Positions 8,900-17,084 of a stretch of DNA of 64,000 nt are shown piece by piece. The notes beneath the pieces are model-generated. The model did not search any database, was not told where the DNA came from, and worked only from the letters and a program-made list of their open reading frames with translations. Positions within the stretch are counted from its first letter, which is position 1. Each line of letters opens with the position of its first letter. Made by a program: the position numbers and the translations under genes. The stretch is from NCBI GenBank assembly GCA_902476265.1, contig CABSCP010000012.1:1-64000 (forward strand), given 5' to 3'. Source of the stretch: an uncultured Lachnospiraceae bacterium (GTDB lineage Bacteria; Bacillota; Clostridia; Lachnospirales; Lachnospiraceae).

Positions 8900-10789
8900 A
8901 TGAGCGAAACATGTATGGATAAAAATGAAATTTTAAAAACCTATTACGGTTATGACACCTTCCGGGAAGGACAGGAGGAACTGATTGACTGTCTGCTTTC
9001 CGGTCAGGATGTCTGCGGCATCATGCCCACAGGCGCCGGCAAATCCGTTTGCTATCAGGTGCCTGCTCTTTTGCTGCCCGCAATTACTCTGGTGGTTTCC
9101 CCGCTCATTTCCCTGATGAAGGATCAGGTCCGGGCTCTGAACCAGATGGGTGTGCATGCGGCCTATTTAAACAGTTCGCTCAGTTTCGCTCAATATAAAA
9201 AAGCGCTGGCCCTGGCCAGGGAAGGCCGTTACAAAATCATCTATGTGGCGCCGGAACGGCTGCTCACCGACGAATTTATGGACTTTGCCCAAAATGCGGA
9301 AATCTCCATGGTGGCAGTGGACGAGGCTCACTGTGTATCCCAGTGGGGACAGGATTTTCGGCCCAGCTATTTAAAAATTCCTTCCTTCATCGACTCCCTC
9401 CCGGTACGGCCCGTGATCGGGGCATTTACCGCCACGGCCACCAAAGAAGTCAAAGAGGACATCATCCGTATGCTGGATTTAAAAGACCCGCATCTGACGG
9501 TCACCGGTTTCGACCGGAAAAATCTGTATTTTGAAGTCCGGCATGATAAAGATAAATATAAGGGAATCCGGGATTACCTGCTTTCCCACCCCGATGTTTC
9601 CGGCATCATTTACTGCGCCACCCGGAAAAACGTGGAAGAAGTCTGCGACAAACTGACTGCGGACGGTTTTCCGGCCACCCGCTATCATGCGGGCCTGTCC
9701 GACAATGAACGGCGCGCCAATCAGGAAGCCTTTACCTATGACGAATCTCCCATCATGGTTGCCACCAACGCATTCGGCATGGGAATTGACAAATCCAACG
9801 TCCGCTTTGTCCTGCATTATAATATGCCCAAAAATATGGAAAGCTATTATCAGGAAGCCGGGCGTGCGGGACGCGACGGAGCGAAGGCCGACTGCATTTT
9901 ATTCTACAGCGGCCAGGATGTGATCACCAATCAGTTTTTCATCGAGCAGAACCGGGACAACGAAGAACTCACCGGAGAAGCTTTGGAACTAGTGCGAAGC
10001 CGGGACCGGGAACGTCTGAAAAAAATGACCTTTTACTGTCATACCACAGACTGCCTCCGGGATTATATGCTGCGCTATTTCGGGGAATACGGTTCCAGTT
10101 ACTGCGGCAACTGCTCCAACTGCCTGCATGTTTTCGAAACCGTGGATATCTCCCGGATCGCCAATGACATGATCGGCTGTATTATGACCAGCGGCATGCG
10201 CTACGGCGTCAACGTCATTCTGGATGCGCTGCGCGGCAGCAAAAATGAAAAAGTCCTGCGTTTCGGACTGGATCAGAACCACTATTACGGTTCCCAGGCA
10301 AAAGAAACCATCGTTTTTCTTCGCCAGGTTTTAAACTATCTTGTTCTGACGGAATATCTGGCTGTCACCGACGACCAGTTTCCCATAGTAAAAGTGAAAG
10401 AAAAGGGACTGACCTTCTTTTCCGAGTCCGGGGATTTCCGCCCTGTGCTCACCATGAAGGCAGCAAGGAAGACTACGCAGACACCGGAAAATGCCGGGAA
10501 TGTTCCCGGCCAGGCAAGCGGCGGCAAAAAGCGCAGCGCGTCGGCTCATGCCAAAAGCGCGCCTTTCGAGGCCCTTCGCCGTCTTCGCACGGAAATTGCC
10601 CGTGCGCAGCATGTTCCGCCTTACCTTGTCTTTTCAGACAAATCGCTGGAATCCATGTGCGTCCTGCTGCCCCAGACCAAAGAAGAAATGCTCGCCGTCC
10701 ACGGAGTCGGCGAATTAAAATATCAAAAATATGGCGAGCCGTTCCTGGAACTCTGCCGGGAACTCGCCGGAGAATCAGAGGAGTTTTAG
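8900..10789 (+). CDS. recQ: ATP-dependent DNA helicase RecQ
   Basis: 3'-5' DNA helicase acting in recombination repair and at stalled forks. The 629-residue chain has the RecQ order: helicase domain with Walker A PTGAGKS (Lys48), DEAH box (141-144) and aromatic-rich loop VSQWGQDFRP, then motif VI QEAGRAGRDG, a zinc-binding region with four cysteines (CLRDYM then CGNCSNC), a winged-helix RQC, and a C-terminal HRDC domain (about 560-625) after an Ala/Lys-rich linker. Starts at 8900 or at the next ATG (MDKNEIL) are both possible. It is followed after 3 nt by the YitT-family gene. Nothing in it links it to CRISPR; it appears to be the chromosomal copy. Confidence 0.95.
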   Translation: MSETCMDKNEILKTYYGYDTFREGQEELIDCLLSGQDVCGIMPTGAGKSVCYQVPALLLPAITLVVSPLISLMKDQVRALNQMGVHAAYLNSSLSFAQYKKALALAREGRYKIIYVAPERLLTDEFMDFAQNAEISMVAVDEAHCVSQWGQDFRPSYLKIPSFIDSLPVRPVIGAFTATATKEVKEDIIRMLDLKDPHLTVTGFDRKNLYFEVRHDKDKYKGIRDYLLSHPDVSGIIYCATRKNVEEVCDKLTADGFPATRYHAGLSDNERRANQEAFTYDESPIMVATNAFGMGIDKSNVRFVLHYNMPKNMESYYQEAGRAGRDGAKADCILFYSGQDVITNQFFIEQNRDNEELTGEALELVRSRDRERLKKMTFYCHTTDCLRDYMLRYFGEYGSSYCGNCSNCLHVFETVDISRIANDMIGCIMTSGMRYGVNVILDALRGSKNEKVLRFGLDQNHYYGSQAKETIVFLRQVLNYLVLTEYLAVTDDQFPIVKVKEKGLTFFSESGDFRPVLTMKAARKTTQTPENAGNVPGQASGGKKRSASAHAKSAPFEALRRLRTEIARAQHVPPYLVFSDKSLESMCVLLPQTKEEMLAVHGVGELKYQKYGEPFLELCRELAGESEEF

Positions 10790-10792
10790 AAA

Positions 10793-11416
10793 TTGAATTT
10801 AAAAAAATTGAATAGAAATACCATCCTGCATTACGGTTCCCTGCTGTTTGGCGCTGCAGTCCTTTCTTTCGGACTATTCAACATACACAGTCAGAGCCAG
10901 ATCACAGAGGGGGGCGTCCTGGGCATGACCCTGTTTCTGCACCACTGGACAGGCATTTCCCCGGGGGTTTTTTCCTTCCTTCTGGACATGACCTGCTATA
11001 TCATCGGCTTTAAACTGCTGGGGACGGCGTTTTTGAAAAACGCGATCTTTGCAACCTGCAGTTATGCGCTGTTTTACCGGCTTTGGGAATTCATCGGCCC
11101 TCTCCTGCCCTCTTTTTCGGACAGACCTCTTGTGGCAGCCGTTTTAGGCGGACTTTTCGTAGGCGTGGGCGCCGGGCTGATCGTGCGCCGGGGCGGCGCT
11201 TCCGGCGGCGATGACGCGCTGGCGCTGATCCTCCACCGGGCCACCGGCTGGAAAATCTCCCGGGCCTACTTCTTTACGGATTTCGTAGTGCTGATGCTTT
11301 CCCTGACCTATATTCCTGCGGTGAAAATCCTGTTTTCACTGCTGACGGTCACACTCTCTTCGGCGGTGATTGATTTGCTGCAGAACAAAAAGCAAGAAAC
11401 AATACTGTCTGAATAA
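10793..11416 (+). CDS. YitT/DUF161 family membrane protein
   Basis: Integral membrane protein of the YitT family, 207 residues, with about six hydrophobic segments and the family signature GGxxxGxGxGLIVRRGGASGGDDALALIL (about 115-145). Function is not established for the family. The start is TTG at 10793, supported by GAGGAG 9 nt upstream and lying 3 nt after the recQ stop, so it is translated with recQ. Many YitT proteins carry a C-terminal DUF2179 domain; this one ends after the membrane part. A perfect 19-bp hairpin follows at once. Confidence 0.85.
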   Translation: MNLKKLNRNTILHYGSLLFGAAVLSFGLFNIHSQSQITEGGVLGMTLFLHHWTGISPGVFSFLLDMTCYIIGFKLLGTAFLKNAIFATCSYALFYRLWEFIGPLLPSFSDRPLVAAVLGGLFVGVGAGLIVRRGGASGGDDALALILHRATGWKISRAYFFTDFVVLMLSLTYIPAVKILFSLLTVTLSSAVIDLLQNKKQETILSE

Positions 11417-11462
11417 CCTGAGAGGACCCCGGAATCGATAAAAATTCCGGGGTCCTCTCAGG
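11417..11462. terminator. Perfect 19-bp hairpin between convergent genes
   Basis: The arms 11417-11435 and 11444-11462 are perfectly complementary over 19 bp with an 8-nt AT-rich loop. Neither side has a T-run of four or more, so it is unusual as an intrinsic terminator, yet it lies exactly between the convergent YitT gene and the Cys-rich gene and probably stops or buffers transcription from both sides. Confidence 0.6.
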
Positions 11463-11485
11463 CACTCAAACTTTAAAATGCCGAT

Positions 11486-11683
11486 TCAGCCTTTATAAGA
11501 CAAACACCCTTGTCTTTCACGTGGATAGTAATAGCTTCCATAGTGACTACAGTATTGCCGCCCATTGCTATCTCTGTCATATGGATTCCAATAAATACAA
11601 CCGTCTGCACAGTTATGACCGCAAAACATGCCTTCCGGAATCTGGATTTTATAATCCTTTTCTGCACACTCGTTGCTTTTCAT
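11486..11683 (-). CDS. Small cysteine-rich protein, last gene of the SEL1/JAMM cluster
   Basis: A 65-residue protein with six cysteines: one near the N-terminus, then FCGHNCADGCIYW, YCSHYG and a C-terminal GCLSYKG, with a YYYPRERQGC block. The spacing suggests a zinc site or a disulfide-stabilised fold; no signal peptide is seen, so zinc is more likely. I place the start at ATG 11683 (MKSNECAEK), with GGGAGG about 9-10 nt upstream; the longer frame to 11755 lacks a ribosome site. It lies 100 nt after the JAMM gene. I do not know its function. Confidence 0.65.
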   Translation of the reverse strand: MKSNECAEKDYKIQIPEGMFCGHNCADGCIYWNPYDRDSNGRQYCSHYGSYYYPRERQGCLSYKG

Positions 11684-11783
11684 AGTGTAAGACACCTCCC
11701 TTCTAACTTTTAATAACCTAGCTGTACTTGCCAAATTTGAAAAACTAAATTCCACAGTACAGATTAAGTATTTCTACACAATT

Positions 11784-12209
11784 TCAAATTATCCGACTAA
11801 TTTCTTCATTGCTTATACAGACTTTATTATCTATAATTCTCGCCTTATAAGAAATTATTTTTTCTCCAGGTAACACAATCATGAAATAGAGCATTGGAAT
11901 GTCATTAGACACGGCAACCATAATTTTTTGAATATATTCAATATCCGACTGAGAGAAAGTTTCCTGCGCCTTTACATGGCTGTGAAACATTCCGCAAAAA
12001 GTGATTCCTTTCTGGTTCCATCTATCTATTTGTCTGTTAATAGCAATTGTATTGGGAATGTATAAAGCTTTTGATAAAATACCATCAGACAAATCAAAGT
12101 AAACATATCGGATTATTCCATTTACACTTCCTATAATGCCTCCCGTCTCTGGTGGAACTGTAGGACTTTTTTTAAGAATCAACCGATATACAGAATCTAA
12201 CATCTCCAT
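11784..12209 (-). CDS. JAB/MPN (JAMM) metallopeptidase-like protein
   Basis: A 141-residue MPN-domain protein. The full JAMM zinc signature is present: Glu21 in PPETGGIIG, then His76-x-His78, seven residues, Ser86-x-x-Asp89 (FHSHVKAQETFSQSD). This is the catalytic set used by deubiquitinase-like isopeptidases and by bacterial JAMM proteins that trim C-termini or modified lysines. No signal peptide or extra domain is present. It starts 6 nt after the stop of the 316-residue helical protein, so the two are probably coupled. No ThiF/E1-like or ubiquitin-like gene is visible beside it. The substrate may be one of the cluster's own proteins; that is inference. Confidence 0.8.
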   Translation of the reverse strand: MEMLDSVYRLILKKSPTVPPETGGIIGSVNGIIRYVYFDLSDGILSKALYIPNTIAINRQIDRWNQKGITFCGMFHSHVKAQETFSQSDIEYIQKIMVAVSNDIPMLYFMIVLPGEKIISYKARIIDNKVCISNEEISRII

Positions 12210-12215
12210 TGAATA

Positions 12216-13166
12216 CTACTCTTCTATTAACTTTAATTGTTCTTTTAAATCGTACTTAGATAAAATATACCTTACTTTATTTATACTCCTCTGAAAATCT
12301 TTTTTCCCTTGATTATCGGTCATATATTCTCTTACCAATTGATCTAACCGCATGTCTTGCCCCGATACACCTTCAATTATAATTTTCGATATCAGTATAT
12401 CTTCAGTCATTAATATTTTCCCATCTTTTCTAATTCCAAATAAGGTTTTATATGGAGACTCATAAAAAAGATCATAAAGATTCATCAGACGCTCCCCTTC
12501 GTCTGATATTACCGGATTATCGTTATCCAAATTCAGATTTACATAGTTTAAAGCATATGAAAGCAATGCGCTTTTCAACATCTCTATTTTTTCATTGCTA
12601 AAAGAAACAAGCAGATATTCTTCCAATTCCTGGATTGTATCCAGAACTTCTTTATCCTCCTGTGCACTGCCCCCTGCATAATCCTGCGATGATATAACCC
12701 CTGACCATATATCATTTACCTCGCATACCGCTTCATAAATAGTGCTAAAATCATCCTGCAATTTATCAAGCTGCGCATCTAAATTGTTCTCTGCATCAAG
12801 TGTATTCTTTTCCCGGAAGTACTGCAGTCTCTCTATCGTTTCTCCATTTGACGCCATAGATGATGCCAGTTCCTGAAATTTAGGGACACTTGATAAATCT
12901 TTTAAATATGGTACAAGTGCATTTATATCCATTGTACAAACCGCATCTTTTATTGCATTATAAATGGTAGACTTAATTATGGTGTCCTGATAATCAGATA
13001 CAACTTTCTCTGTGAGATATTCCGACCCTAATTCTTTAAAAAAGGAGTAATCCGCATTCCCAGGCTCCTTATTCACCTGTTCTCTGGCTTTGGAATAAAA
13101 ATAATCTACCAATTCCTGATCTGTCATTTTCTTACCTGTTTTATTCTTTTTCCAAAATCCAAACAT
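12216..13166 (-). CDS. Unrecognised helical protein of the SEL1/JAMM cluster
   Basis: I do not recognise this 316-residue protein. It is soluble, strongly charged and largely alpha-helical, with a probable coiled-coil stretch (about 110-150, NAENNLDAQLDKLQDDF region). It starts with MFGFWKKNK; the neighbouring SEL1 protein starts MFGFFHKEG, so the two share an N-terminal tag-like motif that could be a common docking signal. I chose ATG 13166 (GGAGG 9 nt upstream) over a longer frame to 13214 that runs into the preceding gene. It is 19 nt after the SEL1 stop and 6 nt before the JAMM start. Confidence 0.65.
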   Translation of the reverse strand: MFGFWKKNKTGKKMTDQELVDYFYSKAREQVNKEPGNADYSFFKELGSEYLTEKVVSDYQDTIIKSTIYNAIKDAVCTMDINALVPYLKDLSSVPKFQELASSMASNGETIERLQYFREKNTLDAENNLDAQLDKLQDDFSTIYEAVCEVNDIWSGVISSQDYAGGSAQEDKEVLDTIQELEEYLLVSFSNEKIEMLKSALLSYALNYVNLNLDNDNPVISDEGERLMNLYDLFYESPYKTLFGIRKDGKILMTEDILISKIIIEGVSGQDMRLDQLVREYMTDNQGKKDFQRSINKVRYILSKYDLKEQLKLIEE

Positions 13167-13185
13167 CTCAATCTTCCTCCCAAGA

Positions 13186-13995
13186 TTAAAAATCTTTTTC
13201 CTCCAATATCTCATTCACCAACTCATTCATTAACCCATTCTGTTCATCCTTTATTCGTTTCCAAAATCCTGCATTCTTTCTGCTTTTTGCTGTACCAATT
13301 CCTTTTTCGTAACATAAAATCAATAACTCTACTGTTTTTTCATCATATCCGGCCAGCGCTGTGTTTCTTAAAATTTCAAAACCTTTTACTTCGTTTTTTT
13401 CCGTACCGATTCCATTTAAATAGCATCTTGCAAGACAATAGCCCGCAATTCTGTAGTTCTCCTGATCAACTGCTTTTTTCATCCACGAAAAAGCAATACT
13501 TTCATTTTTCTCTGTTCCTTTTCCGTTTAACAAAAAAAGTCCGGTTTTTGCTTGTGCATCTGCGTCTCCCATCTCAGCAGCTATTTTATAATATTTAAAA
13601 GCCTCTTTAAAATTCTGATCCGCATATTCTTGTTCTGATGCAATGGCATAGGCGCCTTCCGCATCTCCATATTTTAACGCTTTTTCAAAACAGTCCCGGG
13701 CCTGATCCTTTTTTCCCTTATTTCTGTAAATATATCCAAGTTCTGTATACGCTGGTCCAAACTTTTGGTCCGCTGCTTTCTTTAACAATCTCATTGCCTC
13801 ATTTAAATTTCCTTCAATATCTTTATAATATTGAGCAATCCTAACCTGTGCAGCAGGATCGTTGTTCTGCGCTTTATCATATACTTCGGGATCAAAAATA
13901 TTATCCTCCTGGCTATTCACATAAGAACGTAATTGTAAGTATGACTGCTCATCATCATTAACATTTTTTCCTTCTTTATGAAAAAAGCCAAACAT
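13186..13995 (-). CDS. SEL1-like repeat protein (cluster copy 2)
   Basis: A 269-residue protein of SEL1-type TPR repeats, about six copies from residue 45 to 240, with the typical AxxxLGxxYxxGxGxxKnxxxAFxWxxKA pattern (for example AKTGLFLLNGKGTEKN and LARCYLNGIGTEKN). SEL1 repeats form curved scaffolds that bind peptides or proteins. The N-terminus MFGFFHKEG resembles that of the next gene product. No signal peptide, so cytoplasmic. It is translated between a membrane protein gene (14005) and the helical protein gene (13166). Partner unknown. Confidence 0.8.
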   Translation of the reverse strand: MFGFFHKEGKNVNDDEQSYLQLRSYVNSQEDNIFDPEVYDKAQNNDPAAQVRIAQYYKDIEGNLNEAMRLLKKAADQKFGPAYTELGYIYRNKGKKDQARDCFEKALKYGDAEGAYAIASEQEYADQNFKEAFKYYKIAAEMGDADAQAKTGLFLLNGKGTEKNESIAFSWMKKAVDQENYRIAGYCLARCYLNGIGTEKNEVKGFEILRNTALAGYDEKTVELLILCYEKGIGTAKSRKNAGFWKRIKDEQNGLMNELVNEILEEKDF

Positions 13996-14004
13996 AGTGC
14001 CTCC

Positions 14005-14589
14005 TTACATTATAAAAAACACACCAAAACATACACTAAAAACCCACTTTTTATTGATATGATACAATTGCATTAATTCTTTTGATGTCATTGTTCCTTT
14101 TAGCACATGGTTCATCAAGAATATATATACAATGCCTGCAAAAAGCGCGGTAGCCAAAGATATTCCTGCATTACTATGCAGTTTACCGATTGCTTTAATG
14201 AGAATTAATACACCAACATTAAACACCTCAACAATGATTAATTCAAAAACATCCCACCAAGATTCTCCATTAATAATATATGGGATACCATATAAAATCG
14301 CGGTAAGAAAAATAGTTTGAAATAATATGATATTAGCGGCGAGGTCCATAATCAACATCCGCATATTTTTGTATTTCATGGAAAATAAAAAGCTCACACA
14401 AATATTTATGAACAGAAATATTCCGCCTGCAGCGAATAAATGTTCTGTTATCCATACAGCCAGGGAACTTATAAAAATACCAGCAATAAAAAGCGGAAGT
14501 ATCAAAATGATGATCAACGCAAACCATCCAAATCCCTCGCTATCTGCCAGCCAAATGGTATCTCCATCTCTGTCATTATAATATCCCAT
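14005..14589 (-). CDS. Membrane protein of the SEL1/JAMM cluster (194 aa)
   Basis: Integral membrane protein with about six hydrophobic segments after a short acidic N-terminus (MGYYNDRDGDTIW). No family is recognised. AAGGTG precedes the ATG, and the start is 4 nt after the stop of the 14594 gene, showing that the two membrane proteins are made together. They could form the membrane part of a complex with the SEL1 scaffolds. Confidence 0.65.
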   Translation of the reverse strand: MGYYNDRDGDTIWLADSEGFGWFALIIILILPLFIAGIFISSLAVWITEHLFAAGGIFLFINICVSFLFSMKYKNMRMLIMDLAANIILFQTIFLTAILYGIPYIINGESWWDVFELIIVEVFNVGVLILIKAIGKLHSNAGISLATALFAGIVYIFLMNHVLKGTMTSKELMQLYHINKKWVFSVCFGVFFIM

Positions 14590-14593
14590 AAAT

Positions 14594-14953
14594 TCACCTT
14601 GCTTGCTTATTCTTTTTCACCATAAGCGAAATATATCTATAAACGCCTATTGGAAAGATCACAATACCGGCAAAATATCCCAACATAATATAAACAATCA
14701 ATATTATTACTGTAACAGCAATATTTGAGCTTATTGAAAAAATGCTCAAAAAGCTGGTTACGCCCCATAAAGCTTTCAAAACGCTCCATCCCCACATCAG
14801 CAGCACAACCACGCAGAAAAGTTCCGAAAATCCTTTCCTGACGAAAAGGAAATCAATGAGCAATAAAACTATTGCAATAATAGAAGCAATTACGCGAATT
14901 TTTAAATATTTTTCCTGTGCTGCAACGGTTTCCCCAAACAATTTTTTATACAT
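14594..14953 (-). CDS. Small membrane protein of the SEL1/JAMM cluster
   Basis: About 119 residues with three to four hydrophobic segments (IASIIAIVLLLIDFLFV, LFCVVVLLMWGW, IAVTVIILIVYIMLGYF) and a basic C-terminus (KKNKQAR). The start at ATG 14953 has GGGAGG and AGGAG upstream; another ATG at 14974 has no clear ribosome site. It precedes the 14589 membrane gene by 4 nt. No family recognised. Confidence 0.6.
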   Translation of the reverse strand: MYKKLFGETVAAQEKYLKIRVIASIIAIVLLLIDFLFVRKGFSELFCVVVLLMWGWSVLKALWGVTSFLSIFSISSNIAVTVIILIVYIMLGYFAGIVIFPIGVYRYISLMVKKNKQAR

Positions 14954-15046
14954 TTCTCCTATGTCCTCCCACATCTTTTGTTATGATAATATATTCGCTG
15001 ACATCCGCTTACCAAATGCCGCATTTTGTCCGGCCCCTTAAGAGGT

Positions 15047-15532
15047 CTAAATGCCCATATCCCGGAACATGATATCCAAATCATCCATTCTCTTGTCATG
15101 GGTCTGCAATTCCATTTGTAAAACTCTTGCTTTTCTGGGGTCTTTTCTGACTCCTATTCCGCTATTATAAAATTCACAAACCTTTCTTTTTGCTTTAATA
15201 TCCCCAATACATCCTTTCATGGCTTTTTGATACCATTCAAAAGCTTGCTTTTTATTTATTTCCGTTCCAATGCCTTCTTCATAGCACTTGCCAAGTTCAT
15301 AAGCTGCATAAAAAGGATCCATTTCAGCCGATTTTAAATAGTTTAGAAAAGCCTGCTCCTTGTCGATCGCAACACCTTTTCCCTTAGCGTAGCAATCCGC
15401 CAGTTTTTTTAAAGCACAGCAGTCATTACAATTGGCAGCCAAAGCATAATTGTAAACTGCCTGTTCCCAATTATTTTCCTTTGCAAGCCTATCTCCTTTT
15501 TCAATCCATTCATCAATTTTCTGTTGATCCAA
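15047..15532 (-). CDS. SEL1-like repeat protein (cluster copy 1)
   Basis: First gene of the cluster, with SEL1-type repeats (ALKKLADCYAKGKGVAIDK, AAYELGKCYEEGIGTEINK) over most of about 161 residues. I place the start at TTG 15532 (coding for DQQKIDEWIEKG), because AGGAGG lies 10 nt upstream, whereas the upstream ATG at 15577 sits directly after the -10 box of the promoter and could hardly be in the mRNA leader. Controlled by the promoter and palindromic operators at 15559-15617, shared with the divergent XRE gene. Confidence 0.75.
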   Translation of the reverse strand: MDQQKIDEWIEKGDRLAKENNWEQAVYNYALAANCNDCCALKKLADCYAKGKGVAIDKEQAFLNYLKSAEMDPFYAAYELGKCYEEGIGTEINKKQAFEWYQKAMKGCIGDIKAKRKVCEFYNSGIGVRKDPRKARVLQMELQTHDKRMDDLDIMFRDMGI

Positions 15533-15558
15533 ATGATTTCTTCCTCCTTTCGTGTAAT

Positions 15559-15617
15559 ACAGGTTTAACTTGTACATATTATAGCATATGGTTCTATTTT
15601 TTACAACTATAACCTGT
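15559..15617. promoter_or_regulatory. Divergent promoter with two palindromic operators
   Basis: On the minus strand a -35 TTGTAA (15601-15606) and a perfect -10 TATAAT (15578-15583), 17 bp apart, drive the SEL1/JAMM cluster. Two 15-bp sites bracket it: ACAgGTTtAACtTGT (15559-15573), a near-perfect palindrome, and ACAaCTAtAACcTGT (15603-15617), a related one overlapping the -35. Their centres are 44 bp apart, about four helical turns. They are the obvious operators for the XRE protein encoded at 15655. Confidence 0.6.
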
Positions 15618-15654
15618 ATTCTTAACTAAAATAAACATATTTTGAGGAGTGTAT

Positions 15655-15993
15655 ATGATAAATAGGATTAAACAGCTCAGAGAAGAAAATCATATGACCC
15701 AGGTTCGTTTATCCATTGAACTTGAGGTGTCTCAGGAAACTGTCAGCGCATATGAAAGTGGAAAGCACTATCCCAGTGTTGCATCTTTGATAAAGCTTTC
15801 TGAAATTTTCAATACAAGTTGTGACTATATTTTAGGATTATCAGATATTCGATATATGACTGTTTCCCCAACACACTCTCAAAAAGAACAGTCCCTTTTT
15901 ATGAAGTGGAAAAAGTTAACTGATTATCAAAAAGACCTGTTATTGGCATATCTTGATGGCCTGATTGCAATGAATGGAAATCATTTCCTTTAA
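15655..15993 (+). CDS. XRE-family transcriptional regulator, divergent from the SEL1/JAMM cluster
   Basis: A 112-residue DNA-binding protein. The N-terminal Cro/C1 helix-turn-helix spans about residues 5-62 (IKQLREENHMTQ, then LEVSQETVSAYESGKHYPS and FNTSCDYILGLS). The C-terminal half is a short helical tail, probably for dimerisation. ATG 15655 has GAGGAG 5 nt upstream; the in-frame GTG at 15649 overlaps that ribosome site and is rejected. It most likely represses itself and the facing cluster through the two operators. A terminator follows directly. Confidence 0.85.
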   Translation: MINRIKQLREENHMTQVRLSIELEVSQETVSAYESGKHYPSVASLIKLSEIFNTSCDYILGLSDIRYMTVSPTHSQKEQSLFMKWKKLTDYQKDLLLAYLDGLIAMNGNHFL

Positions 15994-15995
15994 AA

Positions 15996-16025
15996 AAACC
16001 GCAGACTGAAATTCGTCTGCGGTTT
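15996..16025. terminator. Intrinsic terminator after the XRE gene
   Basis: Perfect 11-bp stem AAACCGCAGAC / GTCTGCGGTTT with an 8-nt loop, with A-rich sequence before it and TTTC after it, so it can act in both directions. Confidence 0.75.
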
Positions 16026-16122
16026 CATCAAAACATTAATTTGTAAATTATTTCAATTCTGTTGAGTATTCTAGCTCTCACAAACTGGATTCAATTAATT
16101 TAATCTTATTGAAAAGCTCCCC

Positions 16123-17049
16123 CTACTCCACTTTTACTTTCATTCTATTCAAAAACTTCTCCAGCCCTTCCTCCGCTCCCATAAACCGGATGCCCTGCGC
16201 CCTCGCTTTGGCCGTGTCCATGCACAGGTTCCGCAGGCTGCCTGTCTCTGCACGGCGGACGATGGCGGCGCTGCCCATCCGTTCCAGCACGCTGCGTACA
16301 AGTTCATATATGCTGCCCTCATAAAAGCTGCCGAAATTATAGACACCCGGAGGCAGCTGCCAGGCGGCTTCCATATTTCGCACTACCTCATTGACATCCG
16401 TCACGCTGCGGTAATCTGTTGCCGAAAAAGCCGGCAGAATCTCTGTCCGCCCGCTTTCTTTCTGTTTTCCCTGCGCCGCCGGATCACAGGCCGCCAGTCC
16501 ATCCAGAAGGATGGTTCCCAGATTCTTCCGCCCCTTACAGCGTTCTTCTTTTGTCAGTCTGTCATACATCCAGGTCAGCCGCAGGCAGACCGTGTCCGGG
16601 CAGGCACAGCGGCACAGTTCTTCCGCCAGCAGTTTGTGCTGTCCGTAAACCGGAATCGGGGACAGCGCTTCTTCCTCCCGGTGAGGCAAAAGAAAGGCTT
16701 CCCTGCTCTCTCCTGTTTCTTCCTGCCAGGCTTTAAAATACACCTGATCCGAACTGCAGAGCACAAATTTTGCGCCTGCAGCGGCGCCGGCCTGTGCCAA
16801 AAACTGCGCCCCCTTCACATTTACGGCAAACGACCGGGCAGGGTCGGCGGTACAGGCGCCCACATCCGAAACGGCCGCACAATGGATCACCACATCCGGT
16901 CCGAAACGTTTCACCGCCTCCCGCACACTGCCCGCGTCGGCGAGATCCATTTCTTCATGCCCCACGCCCCAAACCTCATATTTCCCCCGATAAAAAGAGG
17001 ACAGCCGGCTGCCCAAAAAGCCGCCGGCCCCGGTAATCAAAAGCTTCAT
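16123..17049 (-). CDS. RmlD-like extended SDR (NAD(P)-dependent sugar-nucleotide reductase/epimerase)
   Basis: A 308-residue short-chain dehydrogenase/reductase of the extended type, closest in style to dTDP-4-dehydrorhamnose reductase (RmlD). The nucleotide site TGAGGFLG is at about residues 6-13, the conserved HCAAVSDVGAC loop at about 56-66, and the YGQHK (YxxxK) catalytic pair at about 134-138. Substrate cannot be told from sequence; there is no nearby nucleotide-sugar pathway. Last gene of a five-gene minus-strand run (EamA, MFS, GDPD, GreA, SDR) with gaps of 13-35 nt. Confidence 0.75.
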   Translation of the reverse strand: MKLLITGAGGFLGSRLSSFYRGKYEVWGVGHEEMDLADAGSVREAVKRFGPDVVIHCAAVSDVGACTADPARSFAVNVKGAQFLAQAGAAAGAKFVLCSSDQVYFKAWQEETGESREAFLLPHREEEALSPIPVYGQHKLLAEELCRCACPDTVCLRLTWMYDRLTKEERCKGRKNLGTILLDGLAACDPAAQGKQKESGRTEILPAFSATDYRSVTDVNEVVRNMEAAWQLPPGVYNFGSFYEGSIYELVRSVLERMGSAAIVRRAETGSLRNLCMDTAKARAQGIRFMGAEEGLEKFLNRMKVKVE

Positions 17050-17084
17050 CCGTACCTTCCTCCTGTAATCTCTTCTTAATCCTT

